Shown here piece after piece: positions 18,737 through 28,200 of a DNA stretch of 64,000 nucleotides. The stretch is from Tardiphaga robiniae. GTDB lineage: Bacteria > Pseudomonadota > Alphaproteobacteria > Rhizobiales > Xanthobacteraceae. The notes under the pieces are model-generated. The model was not told where the DNA came from, did no database searches, and worked only from the letters and a program-made list of their open reading frames with translations. Location of the stretch: assembly GCF_001618955.1 (NCBI RefSeq), contig NZ_LVYV01000007.1:81200-145199 (forward strand). The letters are read 5' to 3'. Both the position numbers and the translations under genes were made by a program. Positions within the stretch are counted from its first letter, which is position 1. Every line of letters starts with the position of its first letter.

Positions 18737-19714
18737 TCAGTTCATCGTGATGTTGGCCTTCTCGATCACGCCCTTCCAGCGCTGCGTTTCGCTGGCGATG
18801 TATTTGGCGAATTCATCCGGCGGGACCGCCACGGCGACCGCCCCGAGTTCGGACATCTTTTTCTTCGTCTCGGGCAACTGCATGAATTCGCGGATCGAGA
18901 CCGACAGCTTGTCGGTGATGGCCTTCGGCGTGCCGGCCGGTGCCATGAAGCCGTGCCAGGCGACGGCCTCAAAACCCGGCAGGAATTCGGACACCGCCGG
19001 CAGGTTGGGATCGAACTCGGCGCGCTTCGGCGAGGCCGTCGCGAGCATCGCGAGCTTGCCGGCCGCCGCATGCGGCAGCAGCAGCGGCACGTTGTCGAAG
19101 GCGATATCGATCTGGCCGCTCAGCAAGTCCGTAACCATCTGGCTCGAACCCTTATAGGGTACGTGGACCATCTTGGTGCCGGTCATCTGCTGGAACAGTT
19201 CGCCGGCAAGATGCTGCGTGGTGCCGACGCCGGCCGAGCCGAATGTCACCTTGTCGGGATTGGCTTTGATATAGGCGATCAGGTCCGGCACCGTGCGCGC
19301 CGCGATCCTGGTCGGGTTCACCACCAGCACATTCGGCACCATGCTGATCTGCGCGATCGGCACGAGATCCTTTTCAGAATTGTAGGACAGTTTTGCGCCA
19401 TACAGCGTCGGATTGATCGACAGCGCCGAGGTGCTGGCAAGGCCGATTGTGTAGCCATCGGGCGCAGCGCGGGCGACGCGGGTGACGCCGATGATGCTGC
19501 CTGCGCCGCCGACATTCTCGATGATGACCGTCGCGCCCATCTTCTTCTGCAGATGCTCCGACACCATGCGCGCAAAGATATCGGCGGTGCCGCCGGCGGC
19601 AAACGGAACGATGCTGGTGATCGGGCGGCTCGGGTAATTCGCGTCCTGGGCCGTCGCTGGCGTGAGCGTGCCGAGCGTCAGGCAGGCAGCCATCAGGATT
19701 GACCGAAGTCTCAT
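18737..19714 (-). CDS. Tripartite tricarboxylate transporter solute-binding protein (Bug/TctC family), copy 1
   Basis: 325 residues from the ATG at 19714, which has a GGAGGA ribosome-binding site. A signal peptide ends at TLTPATAQD, followed by the family pattern YPSRPITSIVPFAAGGTADI and, later, FGSAGVGTTQHLAGELFQ and VPYKGSSQMVTDLLSGQIDI. These periplasmic proteins capture carboxylates for TctAB. No membrane subunits are in the window. It lies downstream of a close paralogue on the same strand. Confidence 0.93.
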   Translation of the reverse strand: MRLRSILMAACLTLGTLTPATAQDANYPSRPITSIVPFAAGGTADIFARMVSEHLQKKMGATVIIENVGGAGSIIGVTRVARAAPDGYTIGLASTSALSINPTLYGAKLSYNSEKDLVPIAQISMVPNVLVVNPTRIAARTVPDLIAYIKANPDKVTFGSAGVGTTQHLAGELFQQMTGTKMVHVPYKGSSQMVTDLLSGQIDIAFDNVPLLLPHAAAGKLAMLATASPKRAEFDPNLPAVSEFLPGFEAVAWHGFMAPAGTPKAITDKLSVSIREFMQLPETKKKMSELGAVAVAVPPDEFAKYIASETQRWKGVIEKANITMN

Positions 19715-19822
19715 TGAACATTCCTCCATGTATTTTTCTATTTTGATCTTCGGCGTCCTTTGATGGACGCTCGATATCGCAGATGGTGACGAACGTGACG
19801 TCGTCACCATCTGCGCGGTCGC

Positions 19823-20800
19823 CTAGTTCATCGTGACGTTGGCCTTCTCCATCACACCCTTCCAGCGCAGGGTCTCGCTGGCGATGTATTTGGTGAACTC
19901 ATCCTGCGGGATCGCCACGGCGACTGCGCCGAGTTCAGCCATCTTCTTCCTGGTTTCCGGCAGGCTCATGAATTCGCGGATTTCCGCCGAGAGCTTGTCG
20001 ACTATCGGCTTCGGCGTCGCTGCCGGGGCGATGAAACCGTGCCAGGCGACAGCCTCGAAGCCCGGCAGGAATTCGGCGACGGCAGGGACATTTGCGTCGA
20101 ATTCGGCGCGCTTCGGCGTTGCCGTGGCGAGCATCGCCAGCTTGCCTGCGGCGACATGCGGCAGCAGCAGCGGGACATTGTCGAAGGCGATGTCGATCTG
20201 ACCTGATATCAGGTCAGTGACCATCTGGCTCGAGCCCTTATAGGGCACATGGACCATCTTGGTGCCGGTCATCTGCTGGAACAGTTCGCCGGCGAGATGC
20301 TGCGAGGTGCCGGGTCCGGCCGAGCCGAACGTTACCTTGTCAGGATTGGCCTTCATATATTCGATCAACTCCGGCACCGTGCGGGCCTTGATGCGATCGG
20401 GATTCACCACCAGCACGTTAGGCACAATGCTGACTTGCGCGAAGGCCACCAGGTCCTTCTCCGGCTGGAACTGAAGCTTGCTGCCATAGAGCGAGGGCGC
20501 GATCGCCAGCGGCGATGTGCTGGCGAGGCCGATCGTGTAGCCATCAGGTGTTGCGCGGGCGACGCGGGTGACGCCGATATTGCCGCCGGCGCCGCCCATA
20601 TTTTCGACCAGCACGGTGGCGCCGAGCTTCTTCTGCAGGTTCTCCGACACCATGCGTGCGATGATATCCACGGTGCCGCCGGCCGCGAAGGGCACGACGA
20701 TGGTGATCGGCTTGGTCGGATATTTCGCGTCCTGCGCACTGGCCTGCCCGACGGCGCCCAAGGCGACGCAGGCGGCCATCAGGATCGATGTCATTCTCAT
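19823..20800 (-). CDS. Tripartite tricarboxylate transporter solute-binding protein (Bug/TctC family), copy 2
   Basis: 325 residues, the same length as copy 1 and alike along its whole length, including the C-terminal ETLRWKGVMEKANVTMN. The signal peptide ends near QASAQD, then YPTKPITIVVPFAAGGTVDI. The two are a tandem duplication; most differences are in the first third, where the ligand pocket contacts lie. It sits just downstream of the FAD oxidase gene, which suggests that the ligand is the oxidase substrate or a relative. Confidence 0.93.
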   Translation of the reverse strand: MRMTSILMAACVALGAVGQASAQDAKYPTKPITIVVPFAAGGTVDIIARMVSENLQKKLGATVLVENMGGAGGNIGVTRVARATPDGYTIGLASTSPLAIAPSLYGSKLQFQPEKDLVAFAQVSIVPNVLVVNPDRIKARTVPELIEYMKANPDKVTFGSAGPGTSQHLAGELFQQMTGTKMVHVPYKGSSQMVTDLISGQIDIAFDNVPLLLPHVAAGKLAMLATATPKRAEFDANVPAVAEFLPGFEAVAWHGFIAPAATPKPIVDKLSAEIREFMSLPETRKKMAELGAVAVAIPQDEFTKYIASETLRWKGVMEKANVTMN

Positions 20801-20866
20801 TGGTGTTTCCCTTCTGATCTGATGATTTGAAGTCGTTGAAGCAAGCAGATGTCGGCGGACATGCGC

Positions 20867-22297
20867 CTATGCAGGCAACACTTTTCCGGGATTCATGATG
20901 TCGTTCGGATCGAGCATCTGCTTGACGCTGCGCAGTAGCCGCAGCTCGGTCGGCTTGGTGACGCGTGCAAGCCGCTCGCGATTGGCGATACCGATGCCGT
21001 GCTCGGCACTGATGCTGCCGCCGAGCGCGACGGTCTCTTCATCGACGATGGTGTTGATGCCGCGGATCGTGTCCTGGATCTGATCCTTCTGGTTTTGCTC
21101 CAGGCCCGGAATGATCGCGAGGATGTGGATGTTGCCGTCGCCGATATGGCCATGCATCACGATGCGCGCATCTGGCCGATAGGCGGCGATGCGTTTTTCC
21201 ACCTGCGTGACGAAAGTCGCCTGCTGCGACAGCGGCACGGCGCTGTCGTGCGAGATGACGTAGCCGGCCTTCTTGCTGCCTTCCGACACGCTGTGGCGGA
21301 TTTTCCAGAACGCCGCGGCCTGGGTCTCGCTGGACGCCACCAGCGCATCGGTAACCAGCTCGCGCTCATAGGCGTTGCTGAGCAGCGCTTCGAGCGCCGC
21401 GTTCAGATCGACTGACGCCAGCGTATCGACGAGTTCGATCAGCACATACCATGGCGTATCCAGCTCGAACGGGATGTTCACCAGCGGCAAATTTTCGGCG
21501 ATGACTTCGATCTGGCCGCGCGACATGACCTCGAAGGCGCCGATACGGTCACCGAGTTCGGTGCGCGCCTGCGCGAGGAGGTCGAGCACCGCGTCGATAC
21601 TGTTCAGCTTGGCGAAGGACACTGCCCTCGCCCGCGGCTTCGGAAACAGCTTCAGCACCGCGCCGGTGATGATGCCAAGTGTGCCTTCTGCGCCGATGAA
21701 GAGCTGCTTGGTATCGAAACCTGTGGAGTCCTTGCGCAGCGCCGTCATGCCGTCGAGGATTTCGCCATCGGGCAGCACGACTTCGAGGCCGAGCGCGAGT
21801 TCGCGCGTGGTGCCATAGCGCAGCACAGCGGTGCCGCCGGCATTGGTCGAGAGATTGCCGCCGATCTGGCAGGAGCCTTCGGCTCCCAGGCTGAGCGGAA
21901 ACAGGCGGTCGATCTCGTCGGCGGCCTTCTGGATGTCGGCGAGGATGCAGCCGGCATCGACGGCGATGGAGTCACCGAGACGGCTGACGCTGCGGATCTT
22001 GTTGAGGCGATCGAGACGCAGCACGATCATGTCGCGCTCGCCGAGCGGCGTCGCCGCGCCGCACATGCCGGTATTGCCGCCCTGGGGTACGATGGCGATG
22101 CCGGCGGCCGCGCAGGCCTTGACCACGTCGGAGACTTCCTGCGTCGAGCCAGGTTTCACGACGGCCAGCGCCTTGCCGTGATAGCGGCCGCGCCAGTCCA
22201 CCACATAGGGCTCAAAATCGCCGCCGGGACCGATGACGTGGCGGGGATCTCCGACAATGCCGGCAAGCGTTGCGAGGAATGCGGTATGGTCGGTCAA
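20867..22297 (-). CDS. FAD-linked oxidase / D-2-hydroxyacid dehydrogenase (GlcD family)
   Basis: 476 residues. The N-terminal FAD domain has PQGGNTGMCGAATP (flavin diphosphate loop) and CQIGGNLSTNAGGTAVLRYG; the C-terminal domain has VMHGHIGDGNIHI and SAEHGIGI, as in glycolate oxidase and D-lactate/D-2-hydroxyglutarate dehydrogenases. The start chosen is a TTG at 22297, with a GGGGAGGG site just upstream and only 13 bases after the regulator stop; an upstream ATG (22426) would overlap the regulator by 115 bases. Co-transcribed with the FadR-type gene. Confidence 0.9.
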   Translation of the reverse strand: MTDHTAFLATLAGIVGDPRHVIGPGGDFEPYVVDWRGRYHGKALAVVKPGSTQEVSDVVKACAAAGIAIVPQGGNTGMCGAATPLGERDMIVLRLDRLNKIRSVSRLGDSIAVDAGCILADIQKAADEIDRLFPLSLGAEGSCQIGGNLSTNAGGTAVLRYGTTRELALGLEVVLPDGEILDGMTALRKDSTGFDTKQLFIGAEGTLGIITGAVLKLFPKPRARAVSFAKLNSIDAVLDLLAQARTELGDRIGAFEVMSRGQIEVIAENLPLVNIPFELDTPWYVLIELVDTLASVDLNAALEALLSNAYERELVTDALVASSETQAAAFWKIRHSVSEGSKKAGYVISHDSAVPLSQQATFVTQVEKRIAAYRPDARIVMHGHIGDGNIHILAIIPGLEQNQKDQIQDTIRGINTIVDEETVALGGSISAEHGIGIANRERLARVTKPTELRLLRSVKQMLDPNDIMNPGKVLPA

Positions 22298-22310
22298 TTC
22301 ACCCTCCCCG

Positions 22311-23060
22311 TCACCGGAACGAGAGATCGAGCAGCCGGCCTTCGAACAGGCGGTCGCGCGAAGTTTCGAGATGGTGACGCATGGCCGTGCGCGCCGCTTC
22401 GGCGTCGCGATCACGGATCGCTTCAAAAATACTGCTGTGTTCCTCGAACACCTGCTCGAGGCCGGGCCGCGGGCCCATCAGCGACAGGCCGTGCAGCTTC
22501 ATGCCGACAGCGACATGGTCCTTGAGGGCATTCAGCGAGGTCGCGAAATAGTGGTTGTTGGTCGCTTCGGACACGGCGAGATGGAAGGCGTAGTCGGCGT
22601 CTTCGCGATGCTTGCGCTTCTTCGTCGCCTCGCGCAGCAGGCCGAGCGCTGCTTCCATCTTGCCGAGATTGTCGTCGCTGCGTCGAAGCGCTGCAAAATG
22701 CGCAGCATCGGCTTCCATGGTGATGCGGAATTCGAAGCAGCGCTGGATGTCGGCGATGGTTTCCACCCGCGCGAAGCCGAGCGGCTGTTGCTGCGCACGC
22801 ATCTGCACGAAACTGCCCGCGCCCTGGCGTGACGTGATCAGTCCGTCTTCACGCAACCGGCCGAGGGCTTCGCGCAGCACCGGTCGGGAGACGTCGAACA
22901 TATCAGCGAGTTCGTGCTCGCCGGGCAGCTTCTGGTCCGGCGCGTAATCGCCGCTCGCGATGCGCTGCGCGAGTTCGCCATAGACCTTGTCGACGAGCGA
23001 ACCAGCGGCACCGCGCGGACGCGGTGCTTCAGGCAATTCAGAGGGATCAATCGGCTTCAT
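22311..23060 (-). CDS. FadR/GntR-family regulator with FCD domain
   Basis: 249 residues. The GntR winged helix covers about 24-90 (KLPGEHELADMFDVSRPVLR, then EALGRLREDGLITSRQGAGS), and the C-terminal FCD domain follows. Its metal-binding Asp/His positions are plausible (EDADYAFHLAVSEATNNHYF, and His in RHHLETSRD). Such proteins usually bind the pathway carboxylate and release DNA. It heads the operon with the FAD oxidase and diverges from the SDR and aldolase genes, so it probably represses both sides. Confidence 0.93.
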   Translation of the reverse strand: MKPIDPSELPEAPRPRGAAGSLVDKVYGELAQRIASGDYAPDQKLPGEHELADMFDVSRPVLREALGRLREDGLITSRQGAGSFVQMRAQQQPLGFARVETIADIQRCFEFRITMEADAAHFAALRRSDDNLGKMEAALGLLREATKKRKHREDADYAFHLAVSEATNNHYFATSLNALKDHVAVGMKLHGLSLMGPRPGLEQVFEEHSSIFEAIRDRDAEAARTAMRHHLETSRDRLFEGRLLDLSFR

Positions 23061-23189
23061 GATCGGTCAAACCGCAGCTCACAGGGATGGCGGCGGAGGT
23101 TTCGTGTGACAGTGCGATCGCCCGGGAGCGCCGTCGCATGGAAACACTTCCTCGCCCAAAAAATTTCGGCGACCATGGGAGGCGGCGGC

Positions 23190-23317
23190 AAACTTGTCAA
23201 CATGTTAACGTCGCGCAGATGGGCCGCTGTTGTCTTATATCATTGAGATACAACAATTAAATTGCATGACTTGGTCAAGTATCGTGCTGCAACGCACAAG
23301 CGCTGACAACTTGTCAG
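23190..23317. promoter_or_regulatory. Divergent control region with three inverted repeats, probable FCD-regulator operators
   Basis: Bases 23303-23317 are CTGACAA-C-TTGTCAG, perfect 7-base arms. Around 23194-23207, GTCAACATGTTAAC is a near-perfect palindrome. Around 23231-23258 there is a looser dyad, TTGTCTTATATCA / TGAGATACAACAA. All lie between the divergent regulator (23060) and SDR (23366) genes, and the TTGT...ACAA form fits GntR/FCD operators. The assignment to this regulator is inference. Confidence 0.5.
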
Positions 23318-23365
23318 GTTGCTGAAATCGTGGTCGAACGCTCGCTCAATCGGAAAGGACCAGGC

Positions 23366-24130
23366 GTGACCAACGGACTGAACGGCAAGGCTACCGTGAT
23401 CATCGGCGCAAGCTCCGGCATCGGCGCCGCCGTGGCGACAAAATTCGGCGCCCTCGGTGCCAGGCTGATCGTGCACTACAACGGCAATCCGGAAGGCGCG
23501 GAGGAAGTGGTCGCGAATATCCGCGCGAGTGGTGGCACCGCCGACCTCGTGCGCGGCGACGTGTCGGAGCGTGCTGAAGCTGCGCGCGTGATCGACGAAG
23601 CCCATGCCAAGCTCGGCCGCATCGACGTGCTGATCAACAATGCCGGCGCCATGTTCGGCCGCACCTCGATCGCTGATGCCACCGACGAGCAATATGACGA
23701 CGTGGTCGATCTCAATATCGGTTCGGTGTTCTTCGCCTGCCGCAGGGCCGCGAAGATCATGGAGGCGCAGCGCGCGGGTTCGATCATCAACACGACCTCG
23801 GTCGCGGCCCGCAACGGCGGCAGCGGCGGTGCCGGCCTCTACGGTTCCGCCAAGGGTTTTGTCAGCACCATCACGCGTGTGCTGGCGAAGGAACTGGCGC
23901 CGTTCAATGTACGCGCCAATGCGGTGGCGCCGGGCGTAATCATGACGCCGTTCCACCAGCGCTATTCGACCGCGGAGCAGCTTGAAGGCGCCCGCCAGGG
24001 CATCCCGCTCGGTCGCATCGGCACGCCGGACGATTGCGTCGGCGCCTATCAGTTCCTCGCCGACGAGACCATGAGCAGCTACATCACCGGCCAGGTCATC
24101 GAGGTGAATGGCGGGCAGATCATGCCGTGA
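23366..24130 (+). CDS. Short-chain dehydrogenase/reductase (classical SDR)
   Basis: 254 residues from the GTG at 23366, chosen because GGAAAGGA lies just upstream; a GTG at 23330 is possible. Cofactor motif GASSGIG (14-20), NNAG (91-94), Ser145, Tyr159, Lys163, and the C-terminal SYITGQVIEVNGGQIMP. All catalytic residues are present. It is first in an operon with the DapA-family gene and lies opposite the FCD regulator, so it probably acts on the same hydroxy- or keto-acid pathway. Confidence 0.9.
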   Translation: MTNGLNGKATVIIGASSGIGAAVATKFGALGARLIVHYNGNPEGAEEVVANIRASGGTADLVRGDVSERAEAARVIDEAHAKLGRIDVLINNAGAMFGRTSIADATDEQYDDVVDLNIGSVFFACRRAAKIMEAQRAGSIINTTSVAARNGGSGGAGLYGSAKGFVSTITRVLAKELAPFNVRANAVAPGVIMTPFHQRYSTAEQLEGARQGIPLGRIGTPDDCVGAYQFLADETMSSYITGQVIEVNGGQIMP

Positions 24131-24136
24131 TCTTCC

Positions 24137-24187
24137 TTCACCTCTCCCCTCTAGCGAAGCTTCGCTTCGCGCGGGGGGAGAGGTGAA
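24137..24187. terminator. Long inverted repeat between SDR and aldolase genes
   Basis: TTCACCTCTCCCC (24137-24149) pairs perfectly with GGGGAGAGGTGAA (24175-24187), and the loop holds an inner palindrome GCGAAGCTTCGC (24154-24165). This form is a common extragenic palindrome in this bacterial group. It may reduce transcription from the SDR into the aldolase gene or protect mRNA ends; no T-run follows. Confidence 0.5.
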
Positions 24188-24243
24188 AACACCAGCGCTT
24201 CGTTAGAAGAACTCCTGCAACACGCACCCGAAAGAGCACAACG

Positions 24244-25143
24244 ATGACAGCTCCCTTCCCGACCGGCGTCTACTGCGCCGCGACCACCCCCTTCAACGCC
24301 GACCTGTCGGTGGATCAGGGTCTGTTCACTTCCCACTGCCAGCGCCTGCTCGATGACGGCTGCACCGGCATCGCCATGCTCGGCACCACAGGCGAAGCCA
24401 ATTCGCTGTCATCCCGCGAGCGCATGGCGCTGCTGGACGCCGTGGTGAAGTCGGGGATCGCGCCGTCGAAGCTGCTGCCCGGCACCGGCGTTGCGTCGAT
24501 CATGGAAACGGTCGAGCTCACGAAACACGCGGTTGCCAATGGCGTCGGTGCCGTCGTGATGCTGCCGCCGTTCTACTACAAGGGCGTGTCCGATGATGGC
24601 ATCGTCGATGCCTATACGGCAGTGATCGAGCGCGTCGCCGATCCGCGCCTGCGCGTCGTGCTGTATCACATCCCGCAGATGTCGGCGGTGCCGATCTCTC
24701 TCGATGTCATCGATCGGTTGCGCAAGCGTTTCCCGGAGATCGTTGTGGGCATCAAGGATTCCGCGGGCGAGTTCGCCAATATGAGCGCCATCGTCGAGCG
24801 CTTCCCGGGCTTCTCGGTGCTGGTTGGCGCCGACCCCCTGATGCTGAAGCTGCTGCCGCTGGGCGGCGCCGGCTGTATCACGGCAGCGTCCAACCTCGTC
24901 AGCCGTGAGCTCGCGACTGTATTCAACGGCTTCAACGACCCAGCAAAACAGGCTGAAGTCGCGGCCGCACAGGAGCGGATCGTGGCGACGCGCAATGCGG
25001 TGTCCACCTATGTGCAGCTTCCCTCGCTCAAGGTGCTGCTGGCGAAGCGCGACAACAATGACAATTGGCTGCGGGTGCGTCCGCCGCTGACAGGCCTCAG
25101 CGCGAGCGAGGCGGCCAAGGTCCGCGAGTCGCTCTCGGTCTAG
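24244..25143 (+). CDS. Dihydrodipicolinate synthase (DapA)-family aldolase
   Basis: 299 residues, a normal length for the NAL/DapA TIM-barrel family. It has [11 protein letters not shown] (phosphate/carboxylate-binding loop), LYHIPQM with the catalytic Tyr, and [10 protein letters not shown] with the Schiff-base Lys (about 170). Its place beside an FCD regulator, an SDR, an FAD oxidase and Bug proteins argues for a catabolic aldolase acting on a keto-acid (sugar-acid or hydroxyproline type) rather than lysine synthesis. The stop overlaps the queC stop in the tetranucleotide CTAG. Confidence 0.9.
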   Translation: MTAPFPTGVYCAATTPFNADLSVDQGLFTSHCQRLLDDGCTGIAMLGTTGEANSLSSRERMALLDAVVKSGIAPSKLLPGTGVASIMETVELTKHAVANGVGAVVMLPPFYYKGVSDDGIVDAYTAVIERVADPRLRVVLYHIPQMSAVPISLDVIDRLRKRFPEIVVGIKDSAGEFANMSAIVERFPGFSVLVGADPLMLKLLPLGGAGCITAASNLVSRELATVFNGFNDPAKQAEVAAAQERIVATRNAVSTYVQLPSLKVLLAKRDNNDNWLRVRPPLTGLSASEAAKVRESLSV

Positions 25144-25856
25144 ACAGCCGTGGCTGCGAATGCGCGCCAGCCTTTGGCGCGCAGCTCGCAGGCCGGGCAT
25201 TTGCCGCAGCCATAGCCCCAGTCGTGTAACGCGCCGCGCTCACCGAGATAGCAGGTGTGCGAGTGTTCGCGGATCAGGTCGACGAGGCCCTGCCCGCCGA
25301 GCTCATGCGCCAGCGCCCAAGTCGCCGCCTTGTCGCGCCACATCAGCGGCGTGTGCAGCGTGAAGTTCTTCGCCATGCCGAGATTGAGCGCCTGCTGCAG
25401 CGCCTTGATGGTGTCGTCGCGACAATCGGGATAGCCGGAATAGTCGGTCTCGCACATGCCGCCGATGATGTGGGTGATGCCGCGCCGATAGGCCAGCGCT
25501 GCCGCGAATGTCAGGAACACCAGATTGCGGCCGGGCACGAAGGTGTTGGGCAGCCCGTCGGCGCCCATCTCGATGGCGACGTCACGCGTCAGCGCGGTGT
25601 CGGAGATGGCGGACAGTGTCGGGATATCCAGCGTGTGGCTGTCGCCGAGTTTGGCGGCCCAGCCGGGGTTCAGTGCCTTCACGCCGGCCAGCAGCTTGTC
25701 GCGGCTGTCGAGCTCGATAGCGTGGCGCTGACCATAGCTGAAGCCCAGCATCTCGACGCGGTTGAAGCGCGCCAGCGCCCAGGCCAGGCAGGTCGCGGAA
25801 TCCTGGCCGCCGGAAAACAGCACCAGGGCCGTTTGATCTGGAAAAGTGTCGCTCAT
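25140..25856 (-). CDS. queC: 7-cyano-7-deazaguanine synthase
   Basis: 238 residues from the ATG at 25856; the longer frame to 25910 has no supporting features. PP-loop SGGQDS at 15-20 binds ATP. The C-terminal zinc site uses Cys residues in [20 protein letters not shown] and following ACELR. It converts 7-carboxy-7-deazaguanine to preQ0 with ammonia and ATP, for queuosine in tRNA. No other queuosine genes are nearby. Convergent with the aldolase gene. Confidence 0.96.
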   Translation of the reverse strand: MSDTFPDQTALVLFSGGQDSATCLAWALARFNRVEMLGFSYGQRHAIELDSRDKLLAGVKALNPGWAAKLGDSHTLDIPTLSAISDTALTRDVAIEMGADGLPNTFVPGRNLVFLTFAAALAYRRGITHIIGGMCETDYSGYPDCRDDTIKALQQALNLGMAKNFTLHTPLMWRDKAATWALAHELGGQGLVDLIREHSHTCYLGERGALHDWGYGCGKCPACELRAKGWRAFAATAV

Positions 25857-25975
25857 GGGCTGCAAATAGCACTCTGCAGGGCTGTGTGAAAGACAGGCAA
25901 AACCGGGCATTTCCGCTGGGCCATCGCGTCATCCTGCGGCATAGCAGAAGCTCCTGCTGTGACCTGTGGTGCCTT

Positions 25976-26791
25976 ATGACCCCTTCCCGCGATATCGCCG
26001 GCCTGATCGAGATCATGGCCCAGTTGCGCACGCCCGTGACGGGGTGCCCATGGGATCTGGAGCAGGATTTCGCGAGTATCGCGCCCTATACGATCGAGGA
26101 GGCCTATGAGGTCGCCGATGCTATCGTCAGACACGATCTCGGCGATCTCTGCGACGAACTCGGCGATCTCCTGCTGCAGGTGGTGTTCCACGCGCGGATG
26201 GCCGAGGAGCAGAACGCATTCGCGTTCGGCGACGTCGTGGAGGCGATCACCCGCAAGATGATCCGCCGACATCCGCATGTGTTTCCCGGCAAGGACGGCA
26301 AGATCGCAGCGACCGACGTGAAGGGCACGTGGGGCCGCATCAAGGCCGAGGAAAAGGCCGAGCGTGCTGCGCGGCGCGGCGTAGACGTCCCGTCGCTCTC
26401 CTCGTTCCTGGCCAGCGTCAAGGCCGGGCAACCCGCGCTGAGCCAAGCCATGGAGCTGCAGACGAAAGCCTCCAGCGTCGGCTTCGACTGGAACGACCCA
26501 CGCGCGGTGCTGGCGAAAATCCGCGAGGAAGCCGACGAGATCGAAGCAGCGCTCGATCGCGGCGATCAGAGCGAAGTGGCGGCCGAAACCGGCGATCTGA
26601 TGTTCGCGCTGGTCAATCTCGCGCGCCATGTGAAGGCAGATCCGGAACTGGCGCTCCGCGGCACCAATGCGAAATTCGAACGGCGCTTCGGCTATATCGA
26701 ACGGGCGCTCGCGGCGAAGGGAAGCTCGCTGCAGGAGGCGTCGCTCGAACAGATGGATGCGCTGTGGAACGAGGCGAAGGGCGCGGAGTAG
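25976..26791 (+). CDS. mazG: Nucleoside triphosphate pyrophosphohydrolase MazG
   Basis: 271 residues from the ATG at 25976. It has two MazG domains: CPWDLEQDFASIAPYTIEEA near residue 25 with the EExxE/D metal site continuing in LCDELGDLLLQVVFHARM, and a second at about 175-240 (KIREEADEIEAALD, then ETGDLMFALVNLARH). It removes aberrant or excess NTPs in the cytoplasm. It converges on hflX with only 3 bases between the stops. Confidence 0.95.
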   Translation: MTPSRDIAGLIEIMAQLRTPVTGCPWDLEQDFASIAPYTIEEAYEVADAIVRHDLGDLCDELGDLLLQVVFHARMAEEQNAFAFGDVVEAITRKMIRRHPHVFPGKDGKIAATDVKGTWGRIKAEEKAERAARRGVDVPSLSSFLASVKAGQPALSQAMELQTKASSVGFDWNDPRAVLAKIREEADEIEAALDRGDQSEVAAETGDLMFALVNLARHVKADPELALRGTNAKFERRFGYIERALAAKGSSLQEASLEQMDALWNEAKGAE

Positions 26792-26794
26792 CCG

Positions 26795-28177
26795 TCAGTA
26801 CTCCACGGGATGCAGCACCGCGCCATATTTGCTGATCACCACATCACGCTTGGTCTCATCGACGCGGACCACCATGTCGAAATGCCCGTCGTGCAGTTCC
26901 TTCACGAGAATCTCGGCATTGCGGTGCAGCCAGCTCACGCCGGCACCGTCGGCGGCATCGATCTGCAAATCCAGCGTCACGCGCGCAGCGGCAAGCCGTT
27001 CCTCGATGGCGTTGAGCAGCGCATCGATGCCCTCGCCGGTTTCCGCCGAGACCATGAAGCACGGCTTTTCTGGCGGACGGCGGGCAGCGATATTGGCGAG
27101 GTTCTCGCGCTCGTCCGGCGAGAAACGATCGATCTTGTTCCAGACTTCGAGGATGCGCGCTGATGCATCGGTGTCGATGCCGAGCTGGCGCAAAACCTTG
27201 TCGACATCGCTCTGCTGCGCGTCCGCGTCTTCGTGCGAAATGTCGCGGACATGCAGGATGATGTCGGCTTCCAGGACCTCCTCCAGCGTCGCGCGGAAGG
27301 CCGCAACGAGCTGGGTCGGCAGGTTGGAGATGAAGCCCACGGTGTCCGATAGCATCGCCTTGCCGCCATGCGGCAGCGTCAGCGCACGCAGCGTCGGATC
27401 GAGGGTCGCAAACAGCATGTCCTCGGCCTGCACGTCGGCGCGGGTCAGACGGTTGAACAGCGTCGACTTGCCGGCATTGGTGTAGCCGACGAGAGCGACG
27501 ACGCGATACGGCACGCGCTGGCGACCGGCGCGATGCAGGCGCCGCGTCGCCTGCACTTTCCTGAGATCGGCTTCGAGCCGCGCGATGCGGTCGCCGATCA
27601 TGCGGCGATCGGCCTCGATCTGGGTTTCGCCGGGGCCGCCCATGAAGCCGAAGCCGCCGCGCTGGCGCTCCAGATGGGTCCACGACCGGACCAGACGGCT
27701 GCGCTGATAATTGAGATGCGCGAGCTCGACCTGCAGCGTGCCTTCCTTGGTCTTGGCACGGCGGCCGAAGATTTCGAGGATGAGGCCGGTGCGGTCGAGC
27801 ACCTTGGCCTTCAGTTCCTTTTCGAGATTGCGCTGCTGGATCGGCGACAGCGCGCAGTCCATCACCACGATGCCGATCTCGTTTGCCGCGATCAGGCCGG
27901 CGATCTCCTCGACCTTGCCCTTGCCGAGATAGGTGGCCGGGCGGATCTGGCTCAGCGGCGCGGCGACGGCTTCGACTACAGTGAGGTCGATGGCGCGTGC
28001 GAGACCGACCGCCTCTTCGAGCCGGGCTTCCGTATCGCGGACATGAGAATAGGCTTGCGCGTCGGCGTCGCCCCGCCGTTCGCGCATGTAAGGACCGACC
28101 ACGAGAACGCGGCCGGTCGATTCGCTGCTGGCCGAGGGTCGGTCGGCAGCATTGCCTTCGAAGCTACGAAATTCCAA
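26795..28177 (-). CDS. hflX: Ribosome-associated GTPase HflX
   Basis: 460 residues. An N-terminal HflX domain (TYLGKGKVEEIAGLI, then VMDCALSPIQQRNLEK), a linker with GGFGFMGGPGETQIEADRR, and a G domain whose P-loop is GYTNAGKSTLFN at about 230; DTVGFI is the G3 box and NKID the G4 box. It dissociates ribosomes under stress. It lies 23 bases behind hfq on the same strand, the usual alphaproteobacterial pair. Confidence 0.96.
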   Translation of the reverse strand: MEFRSFEGNAADRPSASSESTGRVLVVGPYMRERRGDADAQAYSHVRDTEARLEEAVGLARAIDLTVVEAVAAPLSQIRPATYLGKGKVEEIAGLIAANEIGIVVMDCALSPIQQRNLEKELKAKVLDRTGLILEIFGRRAKTKEGTLQVELAHLNYQRSRLVRSWTHLERQRGGFGFMGGPGETQIEADRRMIGDRIARLEADLRKVQATRRLHRAGRQRVPYRVVALVGYTNAGKSTLFNRLTRADVQAEDMLFATLDPTLRALTLPHGGKAMLSDTVGFISNLPTQLVAAFRATLEEVLEADIILHVRDISHEDADAQQSDVDKVLRQLGIDTDASARILEVWNKIDRFSPDERENLANIAARRPPEKPCFMVSAETGEGIDALLNAIEERLAAARVTLDLQIDAADGAGVSWLHRNAEILVKELHDGHFDMVVRVDETKRDVVISKYGAVLHPVEY

Positions 28178-28200
28178 TCAAGCGTCTCTCAGGAGTTCGC

